Counted from the first letter of the stretch, positions 23,489 to 31,949 are shown. The stretch: 32,071 nucleotides of DNA from UBA1756 sp045130235 (GCA_045130235.1 JBGUPJ010000012.1:1-32071); one strand, 5' to 3'. The notes: generated by a model from the sequence alone, not told the origin. A program made the numbers and translations.

Positions 23489-24040
23489 ATGAAAAAGAGC
23501 ATTTTAAGCGTTATCGCAGTTGCATTGGTCGGTGTATTTGCTTTCACCTCCTGCAACAAAGATCAGACCAAGAAGGACTTCCTTACCCAAAGCAAGGGCT
23601 GGAAAATGGTTGAAGCTACCTGCGCTACTGGTATCACCACCACAACCAACAACAAAATTTATGACCTGATGGACACCGAAAACGGTTACTTCTTCGAATG
23701 CGAGAAGGATGACATCCTCACCTTCAAAGAAGATGGTTATGTTTATTTCAACCCTGGCAAGAACGTAAATGATGAAGGTATGGATCTCTATCCGAGCCAA
23801 GAAACCGCTATGGGCACTTGGACTTTGGATGAAGAGAACGACATCCTCACCACCCATTTCCCCTGGGAATATGATTTCGTAACTCCCGCTAACAACGGCC
23901 CTGCCTTCAATTGCAATGTTGTCACTTTGGATGAGGGTAAAATGAAGCTCACTTTCACTCTGAAAGTTACTGCTTCCCCTGCTAAAGATATCGCTCCTGG
24001 CGAATATCCGATCGACATCGTTTTCGAGCCCGCAAAATAA
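23489..24040 (+). CDS. Putative lipoprotein with lipocalin-like features
   Basis: The 183-residue protein has a lipoprotein-type signal peptide (MKKSILSVIAVALVGVFAFT) with the candidate lipidated cysteine C22 (FTSCNKD). The mature part starts with KGWKMVEATCATG and contains DILTFKEDGYVYFNPG, ETAMGTWTLDEENDILT and VVTLDEGKMKLTF, alternating strands of the kind found in the lipocalin-like DUF4488/DUF5004-type Bacteroidetes lipoproteins. No enzyme motif is visible. It has its own promoter and is followed after 53 bases by another lipoprotein gene. Use of ACC, AAC and TTC codons suggests good expression. The lipocalin-like call rests on pattern alone. Confidence 0.75.
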   Translation: MKKSILSVIAVALVGVFAFTSCNKDQTKKDFLTQSKGWKMVEATCATGITTTTNNKIYDLMDTENGYFFECEKDDILTFKEDGYVYFNPGKNVNDEGMDLYPSQETAMGTWTLDEENDILTTHFPWEYDFVTPANNGPAFNCNVVTLDEGKMKLTFTLKVTASPAKDIAPGEYPIDIVFEPAK

Positions 24041-24093
24041 TTTGAAACTTTTTAGAAAACACACTTTATTAACCATTTAAAAATCATTAAAAA

Positions 24094-24384
24094 ATGAAGA
24101 AAGTATTTTTAGCAGTATTAGCAGCTGGTTTGTTCTTTGCTTGCAGCAACGACACCAAAGATCAGAAAAAAACTGACGAAGAAGCTACCAAAACCGAGCA
24201 GGAAGCTCCCGCAGCTGAAGAGGCTCCCGTAACTGAAGAAGCTCCCGTGGCTGATGAAACCGCAGCTACCGAAGCTGACAAAAGCAAAGAAGCTGAAATT
24301 ATCGAAGCTTCTGCTGACGCAGCCGTTAGCACCATCAACGCTGTTAGCGAAGCTAACAAGGCAGCTAAAGGTCGTGGCAAATAA
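24094..24384 (+). CDS. Small acidic Glu/Ala-rich lipoprotein
   Basis: The 96-residue protein has a short signal peptide and a lipobox cysteine C17 (FFACSNDTKD). The mature part is low-complexity: an EAPAAEEAPVTEEAPVADE tract with an EEAPV repeat, then a helical Ala/Glu stretch (SKEAEIIEASADAAVSTI) and a basic end (KAAKGRGK). The acidic residues close to the lipidated cysteine resemble the export signal for surface lipoproteins of Bacteroidetes, which is inference only. It is disordered-looking and has no family I recognise. It lies 53 bases after the larger lipoprotein gene with no promoter box between, and a strong terminator follows, so the two form one transcript. Confidence 0.78.
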   Translation: MKKVFLAVLAAGLFFACSNDTKDQKKTDEEATKTEQEAPAAEEAPVTEEAPVADETAATEADKSKEAEIIEASADAAVSTINAVSEANKAAKGRGK

Positions 24385-24401
24385 TAAACCATTTGCAACT
24401 C

Positions 24402-24435
24402 AAAAAAAGCGGAAGATTACTCTTCCGCTTTTTTT
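24402..24435 (+). terminator. Terminator of the lipoprotein genes
   Basis: AAAAAAGCGGAAGA (24403-24416) and TCTTCCGCTTTTTT (24421-24434) form a 14-bp stem with loop TTAC, ending in a T run. It lies 18 bases past the stop codon at 24384. The A-tract on the other side could also let it serve leftward transcription. Confidence 0.92.
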
Positions 24436-24524
24436 GTGCCCTGTCACGAACGAAAAAAAATATTTCACATAATGGTTTAAATTTGAACTAGTATTGTAGC
24501 GATAAAAAACACACCAATTATTAC

Positions 24525-24629
24525 GACTATTCTACAATAAGAATAGTCATTCTTTCTTCTTTGCGTGCCAAAGGCACGCCATACGAGTAACTCCACACAA
24601 ACGAACGTAATGAGTGCAGTGTGGAGTTA
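24525..24629. repeat. Cluster of three perfect inverted repeats between convergent genes
   Basis: Three perfect inverted repeats lie in a row. GACTATTC/GAATAGTC (24525-24532, 24541-24548) has an 8-base loop. GCGTGCC/GGCACGC (24563-24569, 24573-24579) has a 3-base loop. TAACTCCACAC/GTGTGGAGTTA (24588-24598, 24619-24629) has a 20-base loop. There is no reading frame or recognisable -7 box. It could be a structured RNA, a terminator cluster or a small palindromic element. Confidence 0.65.
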
Positions 24630-24656
24630 GCAACAGCACTAATGAATGATGATTCT

Positions 24657-26078
24657 TTAGAACCTAAAGTAAATAAACGGATTCAGGCCGCCAGCTAACA
24701 ACGAGCCGCCACACAGCACGTACAATACCGCTGCCAATCCGAACCCCACCAACAGCCACTTGCGCTCGGGCTTCTCGGCAAAAAAACGATACTGGAACTG
24801 TTCGCCTTTCTTGAAAATTCCCCAAAAAGAACCTACTACCGCCACGAAAAAGATAAACAGGAATCTTCTGTCGCAATAAAATTCATCCCACCGTCCATCG
24901 AAAGCAAACATGCGGCGCAGATAAGCAAAAGCATAGGTCAGATTGTCGGCCCGGAAGAAAATCCAACCCATCATCGCCACAAAAAAGGTGCAGATAACGG
25001 CCGGCAACTTTCCTATCTTCTCCAACACTTTCTTCATCCCCAAACGATCCAAAATGAGGAAAAAACCATGGTAAAGACCCCACACGATGAAGGTCCAGGC
25101 AGCACCATGCCAAAAACCGGAGATGAAAAACGCAAACACCAAGTTGAAGTACATACGCGGCACCGCCACCCGATTTCCTCCCATCGGGATATACAAATAA
25201 TCTTTAATCCACGAACTCAACGTGATGTGCCACCGCCTCCAGAACTCGGTGATACTCTGCGAGATATAGGGGAAGTTGAAGTTTTCTGGAAATCTAAATC
25301 CCAACATCAAACCCAGGCCCAAAGCCATATCGGAATAGCCCGAGAAATCGAAATAAATTTGGAAAGTGTACGCCAAAATGGCTATCCAAGCCGTTCCAGA
25401 TGAAAAGTCGCCGGGCGAGGCGGCGAACACCGCATCCACATATTCCGCCAACACATTGGCAACCAGCACTTTCTTCCCTAACCCAAACATAAAACGCGAA
25501 AAACCCACCACACGTCTCTCGTAAGTATCGTCGGCTTTACGGTGAGTAAGCTGCTGGGAGATATCCTTATACCGCACAATCGGGCCGGCGATAAGCTGTG
25601 GAAACATCAGGATATACAGCATCAGATCCTGACATTTACGCTGCGGCTCCACCGTTCGGCGGTACACGTCCACCATATATGAAATCTTCTGGAAAGTGAT
25701 GAAGGAGATCCCCACTGGCAAGGCCACCTCCACCCAGTGGAATGGCTGCGCGCCGAAATGGGCGTAGAGTGCCTGCAGGTTGGCGACAAAGAAATTGGCA
25801 TACTTGAAATAGAGCAACATGCCCACATTCATCACCAACGATATGGCCAAGAGACCTTTTCGTCTCTTCCCCTCACTAGCCGCCATCTTCCGGGCAATAA
25901 AGTAGTCGGCCACAATCGCCGCCACCACCGCCATCACAAAAAACGGCTCTCCCCACGAATAGAAGAACAGACTGCCTAACAGCAAAATCCAATTCTTCAT
26001 CTTATATGGCGATAACCAATAGATTATCAACAATATAGGAAGAAAAACAAAAAGAAATATGGGGGTACTGAAAACCAC
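24657..26078 (-). CDS. MBOAT-family membrane O-acyltransferase
   Basis: The 473-residue polytopic membrane protein has the family motifs of AlgI/DltB-type MBOAT proteins: EFWRRWHITLSSWIKDYLYI (278-297, with H284) and the core GFWHGAAWTFIVWGLYHG (321-338, with the catalytic H324). Q161 and PQLIAGPIVRY (160-170), and FDFSGYSDMALGL (244-256) are also typical. Such enzymes transfer acyl groups, often acetyl, from the membrane side to a carbohydrate or protein substrate. The start appears to be GTG (26078) because the reading frame has no nearby ATG. The gene starts 6 bases after the stop of the large secreted peptidase and is presumably co-transcribed with it. No AlgJ/AlgX-type partner is next to it, so the acceptor is unknown. 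Confidence 0.9.
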   Translation of the reverse strand: MVFSTPIFLFVFLPILLIIYWLSPYKMKNWILLLGSLFFYSWGEPFFVMAVVAAIVADYFIARKMAASEGKRRKGLLAISLVMNVGMLLYFKYANFFVANLQALYAHFGAQPFHWVEVALPVGISFITFQKISYMVDVYRRTVEPQRKCQDLMLYILMFPQLIAGPIVRYKDISQQLTHRKADDTYERRVVGFSRFMFGLGKKVLVANVLAEYVDAVFAASPGDFSSGTAWIAILAYTFQIYFDFSGYSDMALGLGLMLGFRFPENFNFPYISQSITEFWRRWHITLSSWIKDYLYIPMGGNRVAVPRMYFNLVFAFFISGFWHGAAWTFIVWGLYHGFFLILDRLGMKKVLEKIGKLPAVICTFFVAMMGWIFFRADNLTYAFAYLRRMFAFDGRWDEFYCDRRFLFIFFVAVVGSFWGIFKKGEQFQYRFFAEKPERKWLLVGFGLAAVLYVLCGGSLLAGGLNPFIYFRF

Positions 26079-26084
26079 GGAGTA

Positions 26085-29000
26085 TTATCTTTTCACTATT
26101 TTCACCACCTGCACATGACCACTATTCCAGCGCATCTGCAAGAAATACATTCCCTGTGCCACATCTCCCAAATCAACCTCAAACTGGGAATTGTTTTCCT
26201 CAAACCAACGCAACTGGCGGCCCGACATATCAAACAGCCGGCACTGAACCTGCTGTCCGTCAAAACCTTGCTGCTCCACGATCACACTTCCCGAGGTGGG
26301 GTTCGGGTACACCTTGACGGTGCCTTCCGACACGGCGTATTCGTCAACGCCGGTGTTGACGGCCACCACGGTAATCGGCACCTGCACCGTATTACCCTCC
26401 TGTACCGTAGCCACCAAGTTGGCATGATACACACCGTCGGGCATTCCAGCCAGACGGAGGCTCAGATTGACCTCGCGGGAAGACAACGCATTGAGGCTAC
26501 CGCCCGGCGACTCGATGGAAGCCCATCCGATAGGCTGCATATCCTCATTCACAATGCGGTTCTCATACAGAAGGTAAATAGGTGTCACCGACTCGTACAG
26601 CAACGGAATATCAATCTGCTCCACGCCAGCGGTCACCTCCACTACATTCGGCGAAATCTGCAACTCGGGACGTGCATCGTTCTCCAAGGGAAAACACACA
26701 TCATCAATCCACACTTTGTCGGCATTGCCATCTACCGAATAGTCTTTGATATATTTCCACACTAAAGTATGCTCGCCCGCCAAAATCGGCGCCTCATAGC
26801 GTTCCCAGTCGTGTACTCCCGACCAGCGCATCTGCTGCGTGCCGTCGATGAAGAAATAGAGCCAGTCGTAGTTGTTCTCAGTGGAAGTTTTGTAGCTGAA
26901 CGATACAGTTCCCTCGCGCACAGCCGTAAATTGACAGATTAGCGTAGAGGTATCGTTGTGCGTAATATCTCCCGAACAAAGACTAAACACTCCATCTGCC
27001 GCTTCATCGGAGGTAGAATACCATGCATAATTGGCATAGGAGAATCCTTCGGGAAGGCCACTTTCAAAACTCACACAATTGCTTTCGCCAATGAGGGTAA
27101 TGACTTTAGTATCACTATACTGAAGACCGGAATAAACATCAACCAGCACATCCAATGCGCTAAGCGTCTGGTATTGTGCATCAGGGTGGAAGATAAATTC
27201 GGCCATTTTGATTTCGTCCGGTTCCATCAAATAAAAGTCATCACGAATATCCAACAAAGAAATGTGTTCCTCCTGTATCCGCATCTCGAACATCAGATCG
27301 GTGAGTGTTTCGGCTCCTGCATTTTTGAACCAGACTTGCAAGGTATCGGTCTCGTTGGCATCCACCCGATGGTTGCCGCCATCTAAAACAGCATACGACA
27401 CCACTTCAAGCCAATTGGAATAGATGGTGAACGGCATCACCGTCGTCATCGGATAGTGGTCGTTGGAGATGGTGACCACAAAGTCGGCGATGGTCATGTT
27501 GGGCGTTCCGGGGGCTGTCCTGAAGCGGATGGCATGATTGAGCGTGTAGGCATTGCCGCCGCTGATATAACCGAAATATTCGTTGTCGTCGATCATCTCC
27601 ACGTAGGGACACGGGGTGCTGAAGCGCACAAAGCAATCCGCATACGGGATGGTGTCGAGATTTCTGACGGTGAACGACAAGGTCACTTCCTCACCAGCAG
27701 TAATCACCTCATCGCCGCCTGCATCCACTTGCAAATCGGTAATTATCAACATATTGCCATACTCACAACTGAGATAGACAAGGGTATCGTGCCGCTGGTC
27801 GTTGATGTCGAAACAGGTGACGGGCACCGGCAGGTGGGTAAAGGCCGTTTCCGACATGCCCGACAGCACACCATCGCGGCTCAGCTGCAAGAAATCGACC
27901 CGCTGCGGCGGGGTGAAACGGAAACAGCGGTTGGCAAACTGCGCGGCAGTGCCCTCTGAAACAGGAGTTTTCTGGTAAATACGAGTGTCGCCACGCGAAA
28001 TGAGGGAGAGACCGCCAACTCCGGTATAACTCATTGAACCATAGTAAAATTCAATCACACCATCGGGATAGAGTTTTACGGCGTATGAAATGTTGCTCGA
28101 ACTCTGTCCGTTGATTTTTGCCTGCACAAAGATGGTCACTTCCGAAGCGTTCTGGCTCTTCTTTGCACTCGTAACAACAAGGTCAGAACGGAAAGGCGCA
28201 ATCATTTGGGTGGCCTTAATTTGCTGCTCGGGATCTTTGAGGAACGGCCAGTTGTAGGTATCGTAGCGGAAACTCATATAGCCATCGGCATAGATGCAGA
28301 GCTGGCTGTATTTTTCATCATAATAAGGAAATTCAAATGGCAAATTCACCAATGCATAGCCATTATTGGTATTGGAGAGAGAGATTGTATTGCCAGAGAC
28401 TGTAGGCATGTTTTCAGCAAACTCCTCAATATCATACTCTTTAGTAAACTCAAAACGATAAGGTGCATTGCCGCCTGTCACAGGAATCTGATATTGGTAG
28501 TCGGTGAAGGCCTCCATAATTGGCGGGGCAGGCTGCATCTGCGGACGGGTAAAGTCGATGCTGCTCACCACCGAAAGCGTAGTGGTGCCATTGTTCACCA
28601 GCGGCACATTCGCATCCGAGCAGACAGTTTGAACCGGCAGAATAGAGCCATTATAATCCATCAAGGCAAAGTCGACCACCTGCCCGTCAGCAGTACCATC
28701 AGGGTCATCTTCAATTACTTGCAGGAAAAATTTGGCAGATTGACCAGGTTCGATGAACTCAAGCAGGCGGCTCACATCCAGTCCGAGTTCGAGCACGCGC
28801 TGTTCGTCGGTGGAATCACCCTGCATATAATGCTCTCCACCCTGGAAGTTGAACACGGCCCAGTCGATGGTATGGTCGGGCTGGGTGGCGCTCAAGTTGG
28901 TGGAGACACCGGCCTGCAGTTTGATTTTGTTGCGGCAGGTATGGTCAAGGGTCACTTTATAGGTAAGTCTCGGGCTCACCTGATCTTTCACGTTCACCAC

Positions 29001-30002
29001 ATAGACGCACTTGTTCCAGATGCCACCGTTGGCGGGCAATTCCGCCAGTTTGCGATAGGGCAGGTAGCAGTAGCCCTCATTGGCAAAACCTGTGCCGAAG
29101 GAGTTGCAGAAGATGACCGCGCCGACCTCCCAGTCGCGGATATCGACCACACCATCGCTATTCAGGTCTCGGTCGTTGGTGTACATGCCATCGCCGTTGT
29201 AGTCCCAGCAGATAGAGTCATCGTAGCCGACAATGGTCTGTCCGTGGTTGACGTTGGATTTGAAGTTGGGCACGATCCACATTCCGGCGTGTGGGGTACC
29301 GGCCGGTATCTGGCGCAGCATCTCCTCGCTGCCGTTAGGCACATGGGTGGAGTAGAAGTTGGCCAAGCCGCCATGTTCGTCGCCGCAGAGGTGGTTGTCG
29401 AGCCAGTGTTTCAGGGTCAGCAGGCCCTCTTCCGAATCGGTGGGAATGGCGAGGAACTCCACGATACGGTTCTGCATCGCCTTGTAGTAGAGGTTGTAGC
29501 CAGAAGCCCAGCGCGACGGACCGCCTGTGCTATACCAGCCGCCCCAGTCAGACACGTTGGGGGTGCCCGCCGTACGAATCACTTCCCAAGTGTCCATGAA
29601 ACTCACACCCGCACTGGCACCGCCATTACAGAAATTCCATGCAAAATGGGTCGGGTAGCGACGGTTGAAGTTGTCGTTGTTGGTGCCTCTGCGGCAGTTG
29701 ATTTCGTAAGAAAAAGTGTAAACAATGCTGGATGCCTGACCGCACTCCAACGCCGACTGTCCATAAATCGGGGTCATATACGGAAGCTGCGAATTGTCAA
29801 CTTCCGAGGGCAGTGGCCGCGCCAGCTGGTGGGCGTCCAACTTCAGCACCGGACAAGCCCGCAATAGCGCCTCATCCTCGGGAGAGAGAATGTTCTCCAC
29901 CTGACTGTAGGCATGGTTCAATATCTCCACCTGCTGTCCGAACGAGCACAGCGGCAAAAAAACAAACGACCAAAGAATTAGCGACCAGGTGATTTTTTTC
30001 AT
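26085..30002 (-). CDS. Secreted papain-like cysteine peptidase with T9SS type A sorting domain
   Basis: The 1305-residue protein has a signal peptide (1-22, ending SFGQ). A C1-type peptidase domain spans about 65-330. The candidate catalytic residues are Q82 and C87 (YGQSALECGQASSIVY), H253 (VNHGQTIVGYDD) and N300 (CNSFGTGFANEGYCYLPY), matching papain's Q-C-H-N order and its N-S-[WF]-G segment. A calcium-loop-like insert (about 267-292, D279-x-N281-x-D283-G284 with D290) lies between the His and the Asn. Beta-sandwich, CARDB-like and other Ig-like segments follow. The last 75 residues, from VKVYPNPTSGSVIVEQQ, are a Por-secretion (type A) tail. The frame extends to TTG 30044, but that codon overlaps the -7 box, so ATG 30002 (MKKITWSL) is the start. 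Substrate is unknown. Confidence 0.85.
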   Translation of the reverse strand: MKKITWSLILWSFVFLPLCSFGQQVEILNHAYSQVENILSPEDEALLRACPVLKLDAHQLARPLPSEVDNSQLPYMTPIYGQSALECGQASSIVYTFSYEINCRRGTNNDNFNRRYPTHFAWNFCNGGASAGVSFMDTWEVIRTAGTPNVSDWGGWYSTGGPSRWASGYNLYYKAMQNRIVEFLAIPTDSEEGLLTLKHWLDNHLCGDEHGGLANFYSTHVPNGSEEMLRQIPAGTPHAGMWIVPNFKSNVNHGQTIVGYDDSICWDYNGDGMYTNDRDLNSDGVVDIRDWEVGAVIFCNSFGTGFANEGYCYLPYRKLAELPANGGIWNKCVYVVNVKDQVSPRLTYKVTLDHTCRNKIKLQAGVSTNLSATQPDHTIDWAVFNFQGGEHYMQGDSTDEQRVLELGLDVSRLLEFIEPGQSAKFFLQVIEDDPDGTADGQVVDFALMDYNGSILPVQTVCSDANVPLVNNGTTTLSVVSSIDFTRPQMQPAPPIMEAFTDYQYQIPVTGGNAPYRFEFTKEYDIEEFAENMPTVSGNTISLSNTNNGYALVNLPFEFPYYDEKYSQLCIYADGYMSFRYDTYNWPFLKDPEQQIKATQMIAPFRSDLVVTSAKKSQNASEVTIFVQAKINGQSSSNISYAVKLYPDGVIEFYYGSMSYTGVGGLSLISRGDTRIYQKTPVSEGTAAQFANRCFRFTPPQRVDFLQLSRDGVLSGMSETAFTHLPVPVTCFDINDQRHDTLVYLSCEYGNMLIITDLQVDAGGDEVITAGEEVTLSFTVRNLDTIPYADCFVRFSTPCPYVEMIDDNEYFGYISGGNAYTLNHAIRFRTAPGTPNMTIADFVVTISNDHYPMTTVMPFTIYSNWLEVVSYAVLDGGNHRVDANETDTLQVWFKNAGAETLTDLMFEMRIQEEHISLLDIRDDFYLMEPDEIKMAEFIFHPDAQYQTLSALDVLVDVYSGLQYSDTKVITLIGESNCVSFESGLPEGFSYANYAWYSTSDEAADGVFSLCSGDITHNDTSTLICQFTAVREGTVSFSYKTSTENNYDWLYFFIDGTQQMRWSGVHDWERYEAPILAGEHTLVWKYIKDYSVDGNADKVWIDDVCFPLENDARPELQISPNVVEVTAGVEQIDIPLLYESVTPIYLLYENRIVNEDMQPIGWASIESPGGSLNALSSREVNLSLRLAGMPDGVYHANLVATVQEGNTVQVPITVVAVNTGVDEYAVSEGTVKVYPNPTSGSVIVEQQGFDGQQVQCRLFDMSGRQLRWFEENNSQFEVDLGDVAQGMYFLQMRWNSGHVQVVKIVKR

Positions 30003-30041
30003 AAATATTTTTCTTAATAAATATCGCAACAAAAGACGCTG

Positions 30042-30049
30042 CAAATTTA
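30042..30049 (-). promoter_or_regulatory. -7 element of the peptidase/MBOAT operon
   Basis: TAAATTTG on the minus strand, 39 bases upstream of the ATG at 30002. No clear -33 TTG. It lies in the gap between trmD and the peptidase gene. Confidence 0.55.
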
Positions 30050-30102
30050 CATAATATTTCCCCTAAATGCTATCAGTGTTGAAAAAAAATCTCCAACCCG
30101 TG

Positions 30103-30786
30103 CTACTCAATCTTGTCCAGCAGGTCGGGGCGGCGAGCCTTCGTGCGGGCCAGCTGCTGCTCCAACTTCCAGTCGTCGATGAGCCGCTGGTTGCCCGACA
30201 GCAGAATCTCCGGCACACAGTGCCCCTCGTAGTCGGCCGGACGGGTGTAAACCGGCGGCGACAACAAGCCGTCTTGGAACGAGTCGGTGAGGGCCGAGCT
30301 CTCATCGCCGATCACGCCGGGAATCACTCGCGCCACGGCATCCACAATCGCCATGGCCGCAATCTCGCCGCCCGACAGCACATAGTCGCCAATGCTAATT
30401 TCTTCTGTTACAAATAATTCTCGCACCCGCTCATCCACTCCCTTATAATGACCGCACAAGATGATGACATTCTCGTACATCGAAATCTGGTTGGCCTTCG
30501 CCTGGTTGAAGGTCTGTCCGTCGGGCGCCATGAACAGCACCGCATCGTAGGTGCGTTCCGCCTTCAGCGCCGCAATGCAGTCGGCAATAGGCTGCACCAT
30601 CATCACCATGCCGGCACCGCCCCCGAACGGATAGTCGTCCACCTTGCGGTGCTTGTCCTTCGTGTAGTCGCGGATGTCGTGCGTGTGCAACTCCAGCAAG
30701 CCCTTGTTGACCGCCCGCTTCAAAATCGACTGCGAGAAAACTCCCGTGAACATTTCCGGAAACAGTGTCAGAATATCTATTCTCAT
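30103..30786 (-). CDS. trmD: tRNA (guanine-N1)-methyltransferase
   Basis: The 227-residue SPOUT methyltransferase makes m1G37 in tRNAs and prevents frameshifting. Hallmarks: MRIDILTLFPEMF at the N terminus, DDYPFGGGAGMVMM (about 50-63), the trefoil-knot segments ILCGHYKGVDERVRE (about 108-122) and ISIGDYVLSGGEIAAM (about 130-145), and the C-terminal domain with PPVYTRPADYEG. Length is normal. It starts 2 bases after the O-methyltransferase gene stop and closes the xseB-OMT-trmD run. Confidence 0.96.
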   Translation of the reverse strand: MRIDILTLFPEMFTGVFSQSILKRAVNKGLLELHTHDIRDYTKDKHRKVDDYPFGGGAGMVMMVQPIADCIAALKAERTYDAVLFMAPDGQTFNQAKANQISMYENVIILCGHYKGVDERVRELFVTEEISIGDYVLSGGEIAAMAIVDAVARVIPGVIGDESSALTDSFQDGLLSPPVYTRPADYEGHCVPEILLSGNQRLIDDWKLEQQLARTKARRPDLLDKIE

Positions 30787-30788
30787 CG

Positions 30789-31424
30789 TTATAATTTTTC
30801 AATAAACATAAGCCCATCGCGCACGGGCAGGATGAAGTTGGTGACCCGCGGATCCGCCTGCACATGCTCGTTGAAGGCGCACACTGCCCGCGTGTCTTTG
30901 TCGCCGCTACGCACCTCCTTCACCACCTTTCCATCCCACAACACATTGTCGGCCAAAATGATACCACCTTTTCTCACCTGTGGCAACACCATCTCATAAT
31001 AGTCGGTGTACTGCTCTTTGTCACCATCGATATACACCATGTCCCATTGCTCCTGCAGGGTGGGAATCACTTGCAGGGCGTCGCCGATGTGCAGCTGGAT
31101 TTTATCCTTGAAGGGCGATTGCGCCAGATAGCGGCGTATCATATCCTCCCGTTCCTCATTCACCTCGATAGTGTGCAGCAGCCCGTCAGTGGCCAGGCCT
31201 TCGGCCAAACACAGGGTGCCATAGCCCGTGTAGGTGCCGATTTCCAGTACCCGTCGGGCCTGCATCATACGGCAAAGCGTCGTCAGCAGCATGCCCTGCA
31301 GGTGTCCCGACAGCATCCGCGGGTTCATCACCTTCTGGTGCGTCTCGCGGGTGAGGCGGTACAACAGCTCCGATTGTGGCGTGGAGTGTGCTTCGCAGTA
31401 CTCTTCTATCTCAACGTCAAACAT
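30789..31424 (-). CDS. SAM-dependent O-methyltransferase, caffeoyl-CoA/catechol type
   Basis: The 211-residue class I methyltransferase has the SAM-binding motif VLEIGTYTGYGTLCLAEGL (about 58-76), the acidic post-II segment TIEVNEE and the YIDGDKEQYTDYY motif (about 132-144) with DNVLWDGKV, typical of the cation-dependent CCoAOMT/COMT family. The natural substrate in Bacteroidetes is unknown. The frame extends upstream to 31541, but the extension overlaps xseB and is Ser/Arg-rich shadow sequence, so ATG 31424 (MFDVEIEEY) is preferred. It begins 13 bases after the xseB stop and ends 2 bases before trmD, so translation is probably coupled. Confidence 0.88.
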   Translation of the reverse strand: MFDVEIEEYCEAHSTPQSELLYRLTRETHQKVMNPRMLSGHLQGMLLTTLCRMMQARRVLEIGTYTGYGTLCLAEGLATDGLLHTIEVNEEREDMIRRYLAQSPFKDKIQLHIGDALQVIPTLQEQWDMVYIDGDKEQYTDYYEMVLPQVRKGGIILADNVLWDGKVVKEVRSGDKDTRAVCAFNEHVQADPRVTNFILPVRDGLMFIEKL

Positions 31425-31437
31425 GATTGCTCTGTCG

Positions 31438-31623
31438 CTATCCCATAATTTTGTTGACCTCTTCCTCAGTCTTGCCCAACTTCTCCTTGCAGATGCGGAT
31501 GAGCTGGAGGGCGCGCTCAATATTTTTGGTGAGTTCGTCAACCGAGATGTCGGCGTTCTCCATCTTTTTCACGATGCTCTGAAGCTCGTTGTAGGCTTCG
31601 GTGTAGGTGGGGTTGTTTTCCAT
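31438..31623 (-). CDS. xseB: Exodeoxyribonuclease VII small subunit
   Basis: The 61-residue helical subunit of ExoVII associates with XseA for processive degradation of single-stranded DNA. The pattern TEAYNELQSIVKKMENADIS then VDELTKNIERALQLIRICKE, followed by KLGKTEEEVNKIMG, is the standard two-helix XseB fold. ATG 31623 (MENNPTYTEAY) gives the usual start, but a second ATG three codons upstream (31632) cannot be excluded. It heads the xseB-OMT-trmD run. The promoter is at 31661-31668. xseA is not in this window. Confidence 0.93.
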   Translation of the reverse strand: MENNPTYTEAYNELQSIVKKMENADISVDELTKNIERALQLIRICKEKLGKTEEEVNKIMG

Positions 31624-31660
31624 AAGTATCATTTCAAAAGTGTGCCACTTTTATCGGGCG

Positions 31661-31668
31661 CAAAGATA
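31661..31668 (-). promoter_or_regulatory. -7 element of the xseB operon
   Basis: TATCTTTG on the minus strand, about 38 bases upstream of the xseB ATG. No clear -33 TTG. Confidence 0.5.
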
Positions 31669-31941
31669 CAATTTTTTAGGGAACGCTGACACCATTTTAT
31701 ATGGATTCCCAAATTGATGATTCCGGGTAGCAATTGTGCATAATTGCATCCCCGCCCCAAAAAACTCCGAAATCAAAATTTTCTCTGCAAAAAATAGGCA
31801 GAACAAAAATGGCACTTTTTCGCCCGTTTGTGATTTCATCGTAAAAAACGACAACTTTTTGATGAAAATCTGCCATTTTATCATATTGATTTTCAATGAA
31901 ATATTTTTCAACACCCCTTAAAAATGACCTTCCCGTTGTTG

Positions 31942-31949
31942 TATATTTG
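31942..31949 (+). promoter_or_regulatory. -7 element of the ORF6N gene
   Basis: TATATTTG, 41 bases upstream of the ATG at 31991. No clear -33 TTG. Confidence 0.5.

Noticed and set aside
28206..29867. A rightward open frame of 553 codons antisense to the secreted peptidase
   Set aside because: The peptidase frame carries clear domains, a signal peptide and a sorting tail; the antisense frame has no recognisable motif.
31425..31541. N-terminal extension of the O-methyltransferase
   Set aside because: It overlaps xseB in another frame and is a Ser/Arg-rich shadow; ATG 31424 gives the family start.
31651..31914. Leftward 87-codon frame before xseB
   Set aside because: AT-rich, no motif, covers the xseB promoter region, and ends too close to xseB to have its own start signals.
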